Shown here in pieces: positions 48,605-57,604 of a stretch of 64,000 nt of DNA. The stretch is from Egibacteraceae bacterium. Its GTDB lineage: Bacteria > Actinomycetota > Nitriliruptoria > Euzebyales > Egibacteraceae. Positions within the stretch are counted from its first letter, which is position 1, and every line of letters begins with the position of its first letter. The notes under the pieces are model-generated. The model was not told where the DNA came from. It ran no database searches and saw only the letters and a list, made by a program, of their open reading frames with translations. The DNA lies in NCBI GenBank assembly GCA_030447925.1, contig JAUJNX010000001.1, forward strand, positions 1,084,973 to 1,148,972, read 5' to 3'. Position numbers and translations under genes: made by a program.

Positions 48605-50635
48605 ATGCGTCGTCCCACCCTGCTCCTCGCCCTCTGCGCGCTCCTGGCCGCCTGCGCCGGCGCGCAGCCCGCCGCCGAGGTCGCCCCCGCGACCGCCACC
48701 GCCGCCCCGGCCGACGGGCCCGAGCGGATCGTGTCGCTGTCGCCCACCCACACCGAGACCCTGTTCGCCATCGGCGCGGGCGACCAGGTCGTCGCCGTCG
48801 ACGACCAGTCCGACTTCCCGGAGGGCGTCCCGACCACCGAGCTCTCCGCCTACGAGCCCAACGTCGAGGCGATCGCCGGCTACGACCCCGACCTCGTCGT
48901 GCTGTCCGACGGCGGCGAGGTCGTCGACGGCCTGGAGGCGGTCGGCATCGACACGCTGGTGCTCCCGGCGCCGGCGACGCTGGACGGCGCCTACGACCAG
49001 ATGGCCGAGCTCGGCGCCGCGGTCGGCCGCAAGGCCGAGGCCGACGACCTCGTCGCGGCGCTGCGCGCCGAGGTCGACGCGCTGGTCGCGGAGGTGCCGG
49101 ACCGGGCGGAGCCGCTGACCTTCTACCACGAACTGGACGAGACCTACTACTCGGCCACCTCGGACACGTTCATCGGCCAGGTCTACGATCTGGCGGGCCT
49201 GGAGAACGTCGCCGACGCCGCCGACGCGGGCGGGTACCCGCAGCTGTCGCCGGAGTTCCTGGTCGACGCCGACCCCGACCTCGTCTTCCTCGCCGACACC
49301 GAGTGCTGCGGCCAGACCGCCGAGACCCTGGCCGCCCGGCCCGGCCTGGCCGACCTGACCGCGGTCCGCGAGGGCCGGGTCGTGGAGCTCAGCGACGACG
49401 TCGCCAGCCGCTGGGGGCCGCGCGTCGTCGACCTGCTGGCCACCGTCGTGGACGCCGCCGCGGCGGGGCCCGCGCGGGGGACGCCCCGCGCCCCGCGCCC
49501 CCCGGCCCCCGCTCGGGAGAGCCCACCCGCCCCGACCCGCCGCACCGCGGCCCCCGCGGCCCCCGCAGGCGCGGCGGGTGCGGGCGCCGGTGCGCCTGGT
49601 GCGGCCGCGGTCGGGCTGCGGCCCGCGGGGCTGCGACCCGCGTGGGTCGCCGCCGGCCTGGCGGCGGTGGCCGGGGCCGCGCTGCTCGGCCTGACCATCG
49701 GGCCCGTGCCCATCGGCGCGGGCGCGGTCCTGCGCGACCTGCTCGGCATCGAGTCCCTCGCCGACCCGCAGGCCCGCGCGATCCTCCACCAGCTGCGCCT
49801 CCCGCGCGTGGTCCTGGCCCTGATCGTGGGCGGCACCCTCGCCCTGTGCGGGGCGGCCTACCAGGCGGTCTTCCGCAACCCGCTGGCCGACCCCTACCTG
49901 CTGGGCGCCGCGGCCGGCGCCGGGCTGGGGGTCACCGCCGTGGTGGTCGGCACCGCGGGCGGGACCGCGCTGCCCCTGGGGGCTCCCGCCGCGGCGTTCG
50001 CGGGCGCCCTGGCCGCCGTCGCCGCGACCTGGGTCCTGGGCGCCGCGGGCGGGCAGCGCGGGTCCACCGTCGCCCTGATCCTCGCCGGCGTGGCCGTCGG
50101 CAGCTTCCTCAACGCGGTGCAGACCTTCCTGCTCCAGCAGGACGCCGACACCGTGCGGACGGTCTACAGCTGGATCCTGGGCCGCCTGCTGACCACCGGC
50201 TGGGGCGAGGTCGCCGTCGTCGCCCCCTACGCGCTGGTGGCCGGCGGGGTGCTGCTGGCCCACCGCCGCGTCCTGGACGTCCTCGCCGTCGGCGACGAGG
50301 AGGCCGGCGCGCTCGGCGTGCACCCGGGGCGCACGCGGGTGGTGGTGCTGGCGGCGGCGTCGCTGGGCGCCGCCGCCGCGGTCTCGGTCTCCGGGCTGGT
50401 GGGCTTCGTGGGCATCATCGTCCCGCACCTGGTGCGCATGGCCGCGGGCACCGCCAACCGGGTGGTCCTGCCGCTGTCGGTCCTGGCGGGCGCGGCGTTC
50501 CTGTGCCTCGCCGACCTGCTCGCCCGCGTGGCCATCGCCCCCGCGGAGGTGCCGATCGGCGTCGTCACGGCGTTCTTCGGGGCGCCGTTCTTCGTCCTGG
50601 GCCTGCGCGGCGCCACGGGCAGGGCCGCGCGGTGA
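48605..50635 (+). CDS. btuFC: BtuF-BtuC fusion: cobalamin-binding lipoprotein joined to permease
   Basis: 676 residues in one frame. Residues 1-290 are a BtuF-type substrate-binding protein: lipoprotein signal with cysteine 17 (LLALCALLAACAG), ERIVSLSPTHTETLFAIGAG, YEPNVEAIAGYDPDLVVLSD and RVVELSDDVASRWGPRVVDL. An Ala/Pro-rich linker of about 50 residues follows. Residues 340-676 are a BtuC/FecCD permease: QLRLPRVVLALIVGGTLALC, GAAYQAVFRNPLADPYLLGA, GLVGFVGIIVPHLVRM. No stop codon exists in any frame of the plus strand in the linker (49441-49640). The cobalamin riboswitch upstream identifies the substrate. The stop overlaps the btuD GTG. Confidence 0.88.
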   Translation: MRRPTLLLALCALLAACAGAQPAAEVAPATATAAPADGPERIVSLSPTHTETLFAIGAGDQVVAVDDQSDFPEGVPTTELSAYEPNVEAIAGYDPDLVVLSDGGEVVDGLEAVGIDTLVLPAPATLDGAYDQMAELGAAVGRKAEADDLVAALRAEVDALVAEVPDRAEPLTFYHELDETYYSATSDTFIGQVYDLAGLENVADAADAGGYPQLSPEFLVDADPDLVFLADTECCGQTAETLAARPGLADLTAVREGRVVELSDDVASRWGPRVVDLLATVVDAAAAGPARGTPRAPRPPAPARESPPAPTRRTAAPAAPAGAAGAGAGAPGAAAVGLRPAGLRPAWVAAGLAAVAGAALLGLTIGPVPIGAGAVLRDLLGIESLADPQARAILHQLRLPRVVLALIVGGTLALCGAAYQAVFRNPLADPYLLGAAAGAGLGVTAVVVGTAGGTALPLGAPAAAFAGALAAVAATWVLGAAGGQRGSTVALILAGVAVGSFLNAVQTFLLQQDADTVRTVYSWILGRLLTTGWGEVAVVAPYALVAGGVLLAHRRVLDVLAVGDEEAGALGVHPGRTRVVVLAAASLGAAAAVSVSGLVGFVGIIVPHLVRMAAGTANRVVLPLSVLAGAAFLCLADLLARVAIAPAEVPIGVVTAFFGAPFFVLGLRGATGRAAR

Positions 50636-51399
50636 TCCGCGCCGACCGGCTGACCGCCGACCTCGGCGGCGTGCGCGTCCTGGACGGCGTGGACCTGGTC
50701 GTCGCCCCCGGCGAGTGGGTCACCGTCGTCGGCCCCAACGGCGCCGGGAAGTCCACGCTGCTGCGCGCCCTTGCGGGGCTCGTCGCCCACCGCGGCGAGG
50801 TCGTCCTGGCCGGCGCGCCCGCCCGGTCGCTGTCCCGCCGCGAGCGGGCCCGCCTGGTCGCCCTGGTGCCCCAGACCCCTGTCGTGCCCGACGGGATGCG
50901 CGTGACCGACTACGTGCTGCTGGGCCGCACCCCGCACCTGCGCGCCCTGGCCGCCCACGGGGCCGGCGACCTGGCCGCCGCGGGGGCGGCGCTCGAGCGC
51001 CTGGACCTCGTCGGCCTCGCCGGCCGCACCGTGGCCAGCCTGTCCGGCGGCGAGCGCCAGCGCGTCCTGCTCGCCCGCGCCCTGGCCCAGGCGGCGCCGG
51101 TCGTCCTGCTCGACGAGCCGACCACCGCGCTGGACGTCGGCCACCAGCAGCAGGTGCTGGAACTCGTCGACGACCTGCGCCGCGACGGCCGGCTGACCGT
51201 GCTGTCGACCATGCACGACCTCACCCTGGCCGGACAGTACGCCGACCGCGTGGCCCTGCTCGACGCCGGGCGGATCGTCGCCGAGGGCCGCCCCGCCGAC
51301 GTGCTCACCGAGGACGCCCTCGCCCGCCACTACGACGCCCGCGTGCGCGTGCTGGCCCAGGACGGCCACCCGGTCGTCGTGCCGCTGCGGCGCCGGTGA
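50632..51399 (+). CDS. btuD: Cobalamin ABC transporter ATPase BtuD
   Basis: 255 residues with [16 protein letters not shown] (Walker A), VASLSGGERQRVLLARALAQ (signature) and VVLLDEPTTALDVGHQ (Walker B), of the FepC/BtuD type. It powers import through the BtuC part. The GTG start at 50632 overlaps the previous stop in GTGA, and its own stop overlaps the cbiZ GTG in the same way, so the three genes form one coupled operon. Confidence 0.92.
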   Translation: MIRADRLTADLGGVRVLDGVDLVVAPGEWVTVVGPNGAGKSTLLRALAGLVAHRGEVVLAGAPARSLSRRERARLVALVPQTPVVPDGMRVTDYVLLGRTPHLRALAAHGAGDLAAAGAALERLDLVGLAGRTVASLSGGERQRVLLARALAQAAPVVLLDEPTTALDVGHQQQVLELVDDLRRDGRLTVLSTMHDLTLAGQYADRVALLDAGRIVAEGRPADVLTEDALARHYDARVRVLAQDGHPVVVPLRRR

Positions 51400-52064
51400 T
51401 CCTGACCCCGGCGGTGGGCCTGCACGGCGGCGGGCGCCCGCTGCTGGTCTGGCGCCTCCCGCGCGCGTTCGCGGTGATCGCCACCGCGGTGCTCGGCGGC
51501 GGCGTGGGAGAGCGCGACTGGGTCGTCAACGCCGAGGTCGACCTCGACTACGACCGCCGGGACCCCGCCGCCCACCTCGCCGAGCTGGCGGCCGCCGAGG
51601 GGCTGGACCCGGCGCGCGGCGCCGGGCTGCTGACCGCCGCGCCGGTCCGGCGCTTCCGCGCCGCGGCCGTGGAGGGCGCCGAGGCGGTCGCCACCGTCGG
51701 CCTGTCGGTCCCGGTCCGGGCGGCGGACCCGGACGGGGCGCTGGCGGAGCCGGGACCGGGGACCATCAACCTGGTCGCCTGGGTGCCGGTGGCGCTGGAC
51801 CCCGGGGCCCTGGCCAACACGCTGGTGACCGTCACCGAGGCCAAGACCCAGGCGCTGCACGACGCGGGCTACGACGCGACGGGCACCGCCAGCGACGCGG
51901 TCGTGGTCTGCTGCCCCCTCCCGGGCGCCGCCCCGCCCGAGCCGTTCGGCGGGCCGCGGTCACCCTGGGGCCACCGCCTGGCCCGGGCGACCCACGCCGC
52001 GGTCCTGTCCGGCGCCCTGGACTGGCGGGCCCGCCACCCGCCGCCCCCGGCCGAGCCTCGCTAG
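51396..52064 (+). CDS. cbiZ: Adenosylcobinamide amidohydrolase CbiZ
   Basis: 222 residues of the CbiZ family. It removes the aminopropanol arm from adenosylcobinamide to give adenosylcobyric acid, which lets the cell rebuild imported incomplete corrinoids. Family marks are DWVVNAEVDLDYDRRDPAAH, FINLVAWVPVAL-like TINLVAWVPVALDPGALANT, VTVTEAKTQALHDAGYDA and ASDAVVVCCP. Its place in the riboswitch-controlled transporter operon fits salvage. The stop overlaps the convergent gene by 4 bases. Confidence 0.92.
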   Translation: MILTPAVGLHGGGRPLLVWRLPRAFAVIATAVLGGGVGERDWVVNAEVDLDYDRRDPAAHLAELAAAEGLDPARGAGLLTAAPVRRFRAAAVEGAEAVATVGLSVPVRAADPDGALAEPGPGTINLVAWVPVALDPGALANTLVTVTEAKTQALHDAGYDATGTASDAVVVCCPLPGAAPPEPFGGPRSPWGHRLARATHAAVLSGALDWRARHPPPPAEPR

Positions 52065-52747
52065 AGGGCGGCGCGGGCGGCGCGCTCCAGCGACGCGAGG
52101 CGCCGGTGGCCCAGGATGCGGCCGAGCGCGACCCCGGCGGTCTCCCGCGCCCCGTACTCCAGCAGCGTCGCCGGGCCCGCCGGGGAGGTCCGGGTCGGGG
52201 AGACCCCGGCGTCCATGCCGATGTCGCGCGCGATCGCGCGCAGGCGCAGCGCGTGGGTGGGGTCCGACACCAGCACCGCCCGGCCCAGGCCGTTGGCGTC
52301 GAGGATCCGGTCGACGGCGACGAGGGACTCATAGGTCGTCCGCGCCGAGGTCTCCCACGGCAGGATCGCCCCGGCCGGCACGCCGTTGGCCTGGAGGTAG
52401 GTCGCGGCGGCGGCCGCCTCGGTGGTCTCGTCGCCGGGTCCGGCGCCGCCGGTCACCGCGAGCCGCGGCGCGACCCCGCTGCGGTACAGCGCCAGCGCGT
52501 GGTCCAGCCGCGCGCGGAACACCGGTGACGGGCGGCCGTCCCACTGCGCCGCGCCCAGCACGACGATGGCGTCGGCGGGCGCGCGGTCGTCGCGCCCCGC
52601 CGCCCACCACACCTGCCCGGCGGTGACCGCGACGTAGGCGACGACGACCGCCAGCAGCAGCGACGCGAACCGCACGAGCGTGCGCAGCGGTCGGGGGCGC
52701 CGCCGGGTCGCGGGCCGGCGCAGCACCTGGGTGGCCATCGCCTGCAC
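52061..52747 (-). CDS. YdcF/SanA-type DUF218 membrane protein
   Basis: 228 residues. One membrane helix (about 27-45, FASLLLAVVVAYVAVTAGQV) is followed by a DUF218 domain: DAIVVLGAAQWDGRPSPVFR, RLDHALALYRSGVAPRLAVT, GGAGPGDETTEA, PWETSARTTYESL and AVLVSDPTHALRLRAIARD. E. coli relatives affect envelope barrier function. It is oriented outward with the domain probably outside the membrane. Divergent from the next gene, with 9 bases between starts. Confidence 0.85.
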   Translation of the reverse strand: MQAMATQVLRRPATRRRPRPLRTLVRFASLLLAVVVAYVAVTAGQVWWAAGRDDRAPADAIVVLGAAQWDGRPSPVFRARLDHALALYRSGVAPRLAVTGGAGPGDETTEAAAAATYLQANGVPAGAILPWETSARTTYESLVAVDRILDANGLGRAVLVSDPTHALRLRAIARDIGMDAGVSPTRTSPAGPATLLEYGARETAGVALGRILGHRRLASLERAARAAL

Positions 52748-52756
52748 AGTAGCGGC

Positions 52757-53431
52757 GTGCCAGGATCACCGCCCGCAACCCTGCCGGTCCCGCTCAGCGC
52801 CCCCGCCGCGGGGGCGCTGGTGGTCCTGGCCCCCGGCGCGGGCTCCGGGCCGGACAGCCCGCTGCTGGCCGCCGGCGCCCGCGGGCTGGCGGCCGGCGGG
52901 CACGAGGCGTGGTCGTTCGCCTTCCCCTACCGCGCCGCCGGGCGGCGCGTGCCCGACCCACCGGCCCGCCTCCTGGACGCCTGGCGCGAGGTCCTGGACG
53001 CCGCGCGGGCCGCGGCGGGCGGGCGGCCCGTCGTCGTCGGCGGGCAGTCGATGGGCGGCCGCTACGCCAGCCTGCTGCTGGCGGCGGGTGCGCCGGGGGC
53101 GGCCGGCCTGGTGCTGCTCGGCTACCCGCTGGTGCCGCCGGGGTCGGGGCGCCCGCCGCGCAGCGACCACTGGCCCCGCGTCGCCGTCCCGACGCTGGTC
53201 GTCCAGGGCGAGCGCGACCGCTTCGCCGACCCCGCGGCGCTCGCCCGGGAGCTGCCGCGCCTGGGCGGCCCCGCCCGCCTGCACGCGGTCCGCGGCGCCG
53301 ACCACGGGTTCGGCGTCCGGGTGCGCGACGGGCGGACCCGGCGCGACGTGCTCGACGAGGTCGCCGGATCTGTCACAGGGTGGGTCCAGACTCTGGGGGA
53401 CGGCACCACGACCGGGGGAGCGGGGACATGA
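52757..53431 (+). CDS. Alpha/beta hydrolase (KANSL3/Tex30-like)
   Basis: 224 residues with an alpha/beta-hydrolase fold: VVLAPGAGSGPDSPLLAAGA (oxyanion region), VVGGQSMGGRYASLL (nucleophile Ser in GQSMG), TLVVQGERDRFADP (acid) and RGADHGFGVR (His). It probably acts as an esterase; the substrate is unknown. The GTG at 52757 is the only reasonable start. The stop overlaps the next gene's ATG, so the pair is coupled. Confidence 0.85.
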   Translation: MPGSPPATLPVPLSAPAAGALVVLAPGAGSGPDSPLLAAGARGLAAGGHEAWSFAFPYRAAGRRVPDPPARLLDAWREVLDAARAAAGGRPVVVGGQSMGGRYASLLLAAGAPGAAGLVLLGYPLVPPGSGRPPRSDHWPRVAVPTLVVQGERDRFADPAALARELPRLGGPARLHAVRGADHGFGVRVRDGRTRRDVLDEVAGSVTGWVQTLGDGTTTGGAGT

Positions 53432-54042
53432 CCACCAGGGACGTGCTCGACCTGCTGGACTGGCGGCGGCGGACGGCGCAGCTGTACGCGGAGGTCCGCG
53501 CCCGGCGCGACGCCGACCCCGGGGGCGCGCACGCGCACTGGGTGGCCACGCGCGACGCGCTGTTCGCCGACCACCCCCAGACGCCGCTGGACGCCGGCGC
53601 CCGCGCCGCCTTCCGCGGGCTGCCGCACTTCCCCCACGACCCCGGCATGGTCTTCACCGCGCCGCTGACCGACGCCCCGCCGGCGCGCATGGCCATCCGG
53701 GGGTCCAACGACAGCCAGGTCGTGTTCGACCGCGTCGGGCGGGTCGACCTGCCGTTCGGCACGCTGGACGTGTTCTGGCTGGACGCCTACGGCGGCGGGG
53801 TGTTCTTACCGTTCCGTGACGCCACCGCGGGCCGGACGACCTACGGCGCTGGCCGCTACCTGCTGGACACGGTCAAGGGCGCGGACCTCGGAGCCGCCCC
53901 GGACGGGGCGCTGGTGCTGGATTTCAACTATTCCTACCATCCATCGTGTGCCCACTCCCCGGCCTGGGACTGCCCGCTCGCGCCGCCCGGGAACCGTGTC
54001 GAGGTGGCGATCACGGCGGGTGAGCGGCTCCCCTACGACTGA
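53428..54042 (+). CDS. DUF1684 family protein
   Basis: 204 residues of the DUF1684 family: WRRRTAQLYAEVRARRDADP, HWVATRDALFADHPQTPLDA, FLPFRDATAGRTTYGAGRYL, LVLDFNYSYHPSCAHSPAWD, and CPLAPPGNRVEVAITAGE. The NYSYHPSCAHS...CPLAPP signature is diagnostic. No biochemical role is established. The ATG overlaps the hydrolase stop. Confidence 0.85.
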   Translation: MTTRDVLDLLDWRRRTAQLYAEVRARRDADPGGAHAHWVATRDALFADHPQTPLDAGARAAFRGLPHFPHDPGMVFTAPLTDAPPARMAIRGSNDSQVVFDRVGRVDLPFGTLDVFWLDAYGGGVFLPFRDATAGRTTYGAGRYLLDTVKGADLGAAPDGALVLDFNYSYHPSCAHSPAWDCPLAPPGNRVEVAITAGERLPYD

Positions 54043-54110
54043 CGTCGGCGCTACGGTTCGGCGGAGCGGACGCCTCCCCGGTGCAGGCCGGGAGAGAGGA
54101 AACGCGAGCG

Positions 54111-55202
54111 GTGATCACGTTCGACGCGGTGAGCAAGCGGTTCCCCGACGGCACCAGTGCGGTGTCCGACCTCACACTCGAGGTGCCCGGTGGCGAGGTG
54201 GTCGTCCTCGTCGGGCCCAGCGGGTCGGGCAAGACCACGATCATGCGCATGGTCAACCGCATGATCCCCCCGACCAGCGGGCGGGTCCTGATCGACGGCC
54301 AGGACGTCGCGAACCGTGACCCCGCCCAGCTGCGGCGCGGCATCGGCTACGTCATCCAGCAGATCGGGCTGTTCCCCCACCGCACGGTGGCGGACAACAT
54401 CGGCACGGTGGCCCGGCTCGAGGGCTGGGACCGCCCCCGCATCGCGGCACGGGTGGCGCAGCTCATGGACGTCATCGGCCTGCCGGCGCCGCTGGCGGAC
54501 CGCTACCCCCACCAGCTGTCCGGCGGGCAGCGCCAGCGCGTCGGGGTCGCCCGCGCCCTGGCGGTCGACCCGCCGATCATGCTGATGGACGAGCCGTTCG
54601 GCGCCGTCGACCCGATCGTGCGGACGCGCCTGCAGGACGAGTTCCTGCGGCTGCAGGCGGAGGTCCGCAAGACCATCGTCTTCGTCACCCACGACATCGA
54701 CGAGGCGATCAAGATGGGCGACCGCATCGCCATCCTGTCCAACGGCGGGAAGGTCGAGCAGTACGCGCCGCCGCGCGAGCTGCTGTCGGACCCGGCCAAC
54801 GACTTCGTGGCCGAGTTCCTGGGCGAGGAGCGCGGGCTGAAGCGGCTCGCCCTGATCCCCGTGTCCGAGGTCGCGGCGGAGCCCGGCCCGGTCGTGCGGC
54901 CCGACGACCACGCCCGGCGCGCGGAGCAGGTGGCCGGCGCCCACGGCACGGACTGGGTCGTGGTCGTGGCCGGGGACGGGCGGCTGCAGGGCTGGGTCTC
55001 CCTGCACGAGCTGGAACCCGGCCAGGTCGTCGGCGACGCGCGCGTGCGGCCCTTCGCCCTGTCGGTCCGGGCCAGCGACAGCCTGCGGGCCGCGCTGAAC
55101 GCGATGGTGACGTCGCGCACCGGTGTCGCGGTCCGCGTCTCCGGCGAGGACCGCTACGAGGGCATCCTCACCCAGGAGATCGTCAGCAAGGAGATCCGGT
55201 GA
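54111..55202 (+). CDS. opuCA: Osmoprotectant ABC transporter ATP-binding protein (OpuCA/ProV type)
   Basis: 363 residues. The ABC domain has VGPSGSGKTTIMRMVNRMIP, QLSGGQRQRVGVARALA and MLMDEPFGAVDPIVR. A C-terminal part (about 255-363) has two CBS-like segments (VVVAGDGRLQGWVSLHEL, GVAVRVSGEDRYEGILTQEI), as in betaine/choline transporters that sense ionic strength. The GTG at 54111 follows GAGAGGAAA. First gene of a four-gene operon (ATPase, permease, permease, binding protein). Confidence 0.9.
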   Translation: MITFDAVSKRFPDGTSAVSDLTLEVPGGEVVVLVGPSGSGKTTIMRMVNRMIPPTSGRVLIDGQDVANRDPAQLRRGIGYVIQQIGLFPHRTVADNIGTVARLEGWDRPRIAARVAQLMDVIGLPAPLADRYPHQLSGGQRQRVGVARALAVDPPIMLMDEPFGAVDPIVRTRLQDEFLRLQAEVRKTIVFVTHDIDEAIKMGDRIAILSNGGKVEQYAPPRELLSDPANDFVAEFLGEERGLKRLALIPVSEVAAEPGPVVRPDDHARRAEQVAGAHGTDWVVVVAGDGRLQGWVSLHELEPGQVVGDARVRPFALSVRASDSLRAALNAMVTSRTGVAVRVSGEDRYEGILTQEIVSKEIR

Positions 55203-55870
55203 GCGCCGCACTGGGCGCCCAGCCGCTCGTCGACGTCGACTGGATCACGCGCAACCTCGACGACATCTGGGCGGCGACCGCGGTGCACGCGCGCTTCACC
55301 GTGATCCCGGTGCTCGCCGGCCTGGCCATCGCCTTCCCGCTCAGCCTGGTCGCGGTCCGCTACCCCCGCCTGTACGGGCCGCTGCTGGGCGTGGCCGGCC
55401 TGCTCTACACGATCCCGTCGTTCGCGCTGTTCGTGCTGCTCCTGCCGTTCTTCGGGCTGAACGACCTGCCCGTGCTCGTCGCGCTGACGATCTACACGCT
55501 GCTCATCCTCATCCGCAACACCGTGGAGGGGCTGGTCGGGGTGTCGCGCGACGTGGTCGAGTCGGCCGACGCGATGGGCTACCGCCCCGCCGCGCGCCTG
55601 CTGCGCGTCGAGCTGCCCATCGCCACCCCGGTGATCGTCGCCGGGCTGCGCATCGCCACGGTGTCGACCGTGGGGCTGGTCGCCGTCGGGGCGCTGCTCG
55701 GGTTCGAGCGCGGCGGCTACGGCGCGTTCTTCCTCGACGGCTACGCCCGCGACTTCTTCACCCCGCAGCTGGTCGGCATCGTCGGGTGCGTCGCGCTGGC
55801 CGTGGTGCTGGACCTGGTGCTGGTGGCGGTGCAGCGCGGGCTGACGCCCTGGACGCGGGTGGCGCGCTGA
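55199..55870 (+). CDS. opuCB: Osmoprotectant ABC permease 1 (OpuCB type)
   Basis: 223 residues, about five to six helices, with the permease EAA-loop region ADAMGYRPAARLLRVELPIA and IPVLAGLAIAFPLSLVAVR, LLYTIPSFALFVLLLPFFG. The start overlaps the ATPase stop, and its stop overlaps the next permease by one base. It forms the channel with the second permease. Confidence 0.9.
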   Translation: MSAALGAQPLVDVDWITRNLDDIWAATAVHARFTVIPVLAGLAIAFPLSLVAVRYPRLYGPLLGVAGLLYTIPSFALFVLLLPFFGLNDLPVLVALTIYTLLILIRNTVEGLVGVSRDVVESADAMGYRPAARLLRVELPIATPVIVAGLRIATVSTVGLVAVGALLGFERGGYGAFFLDGYARDFFTPQLVGIVGCVALAVVLDLVLVAVQRGLTPWTRVAR

Positions 55871-56577
55871 TGGACTTCGTGCAGCAGGTCGCGGCCTGGT
55901 TCGCCGACCCCGCCAACTGGACCGGCCCGTCGGGCGCGCTCGCCCGCATCGGTGAGCACCTGTGGTACGCGTTCCTGGCGGTGCTCGGGTCCGTCGCGAT
56001 CGCGCTGCCGCTGGGCCTGTGGGTGGGCCACTCGGGCCGGGGGACCGCGGTGGCGGTGAACCTCGCCAACTTCGGGCGGGCCGTGCCCTCGATCGGGATC
56101 CTGACCATCGCCTTCACCGCCCTGGGCTTCGGCTTCCTCCCGGGCTGGATCGCGCTGACCGCGCTGGGGCTGGTGCCGATCGTGACCAACACCATCGTCG
56201 GCATCCAGACCGTCGACCGCGACGTGCGCGAGGCGGCCGAGGGCATCGGCCTGACCGGCCGCCAGGTGCTCACCGAGGTCGAGATCCCCGTCGCGCTGCC
56301 GCTGATCATGGCGGGCATCCGGACCTCGATCGTGCAGATCGTGTCCACCGTCACCCTCGTCGCCGTCGTGGCCCTGGGGGGCCTCGGACGCTTCCTGGTC
56401 GACGGCCTGCGCACCCAGCAGTACCCGGAGGTCGTCGCCGGGGCGCTGCTCGTGGCGCTGCTCGCGCTGCTGACCGAGACCGCGCTGGGCGCCGTCCAGC
56501 GCGCGGCCACCCCTCGCGGCCTGCGGCGCGACCGCTCCGCCGGGGTCGCGCCCGGACCCCCGGCCGTCACCGGCTGA
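55870..56577 (+). CDS. opuCD: Osmoprotectant ABC permease 2 (OpuCD type)
   Basis: 235 residues. Helices include YAFLAVLGSVAIALPLGLWV, FGRAVPSIGILTIAFTALGF and VSTVTLVAVVALGGLGRFL; the coupling loop is REAAEGIGLTGRQVLTEVEI. The ATG at 55870 is chosen because it starts at the previous stop and matches the family start. Second half of the membrane channel. Confidence 0.9.
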   Translation: MDFVQQVAAWFADPANWTGPSGALARIGEHLWYAFLAVLGSVAIALPLGLWVGHSGRGTAVAVNLANFGRAVPSIGILTIAFTALGFGFLPGWIALTALGLVPIVTNTIVGIQTVDRDVREAAEGIGLTGRQVLTEVEIPVALPLIMAGIRTSIVQIVSTVTLVAVVALGGLGRFLVDGLRTQQYPEVVAGALLVALLALLTETALGAVQRAATPRGLRRDRSAGVAPGPPAVTG

Positions 56578-56616
56578 CCTCCGTTCCGACCCGACCGCAA
56601 CGAGAAGGATGAACCC

Positions 56617-57573
56617 ATGCTGAGCAGGATCCGCTTCTTCCGCGTCGGCGTCCTGGTGACGCTGCTGGCGGTGTTCGCCGCCGGCTGCGCGACCAGTGGT
56701 GGCGACATCGCCGAGGAGGGCACCGCCCCCGCGGGTGACGGCGACGGCGGCGGTGCGCAGGGCACCATCACGGTCGGCTCCGCCGACTTCACCGAGGCCC
56801 AGCTGCTGGGCAACATGTACGCCCTGGCCCTTGAGGACGCCGGCTTCACCGTCGAGACCGACCTGGGGATCGGCACCCGGGAGGTCTACATCCCGGCCCT
56901 GGAGAGTGGTGATCTCGACGTCGTCCCCGAGTACCTGGGGTCCGCCTACAACTTCCTGACCGAGCAGCAGGGCACCCCTGCCACCGAGGTCGAGGAGCTG
57001 CGCACCCAGATCGAGGAGGAGCTGCCCGACGGCCTGGTCCTGCTGGACTCCTCGGACGCCCAGGACCAGGACGCGCTGGCCGTGACCGCCGCGACCGCGG
57101 AGGAGTACGGGCTGGAGACGGTGTCCGACCTCGAGCCGGTGGCCGGCGAACTGGTCATCGGCGGGCCGCCCGAGCAGGAGACCCGCTCGACCGGCCTGCC
57201 CGGCCTGCGCGACGTCTACGGCCTGGAGTTCGCGCGCTTCGAGGTCCTGGACGCCGGCGGCCAGGTGACGCGGCAGGCGCTGGCGGAGGGCCGGGTCGAC
57301 GTGGCCCGCGTGTTCTCGACCACGGGCTTCGTGGCGGAGGACGACCTGGTGATCCTGGAGGAGGACAAGCCCCTGATCCCGCCGGAGAACATCACCCCCG
57401 TCGCCCGCGAGGAGGCGGTCACGCCGGAGCTGGAGGAGGCCCTCAACGCGGTGTCCGACGCGCTGACGACCGAGAACCTCACCGAGCTGAACCGGCGCAT
57501 CGACATCGACAACGAGGACGTCGACGCCGTCGCGCGGGAGTTCCTGGTGCAGGAGGGCGTGATCGAGGGCTGA
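56617..57573 (+). CDS. opuCC: Glycine betaine/choline-type substrate-binding lipoprotein
   Basis: 318 residues. Lipoprotein signal with lipobox AAGC (cysteine 24), then an acidic Gly-rich spacer and the OpuAC/OsmX-like domain: ITVGSADFTEAQLLGNMYAL, TDLGIGTREVYIPALESGDL, VVPEYLGSAYNFLTEQQGTP, and LNRRIDIDNEDVDAVAREFL. It is the extracytoplasmic receptor of the transporter. Quaternary amines are the expected ligands; exact ligand unknown. AGAAGGATG precedes the start region. Confidence 0.88.
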   Translation: MLSRIRFFRVGVLVTLLAVFAAGCATSGGDIAEEGTAPAGDGDGGGAQGTITVGSADFTEAQLLGNMYALALEDAGFTVETDLGIGTREVYIPALESGDLDVVPEYLGSAYNFLTEQQGTPATEVEELRTQIEEELPDGLVLLDSSDAQDQDALAVTAATAEEYGLETVSDLEPVAGELVIGGPPEQETRSTGLPGLRDVYGLEFARFEVLDAGGQVTRQALAEGRVDVARVFSTTGFVAEDDLVILEEDKPLIPPENITPVAREEAVTPELEEALNAVSDALTTENLTELNRRIDIDNEDVDAVAREFLVQEGVIEG

Positions 57574-57589
57574 CCCGGGCGGTCCCGGG
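57574..57589. terminator. Short hairpin between convergent genes
   Basis: CCCGGG-CGGT-CCCGGG directly follows the binding-protein stop. It is a GC-only stem without a T run and could end transcripts from both sides. Confidence 0.4.
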
Positions 57590-57604
57590 CCGCACCGTGC
57601 CGCT

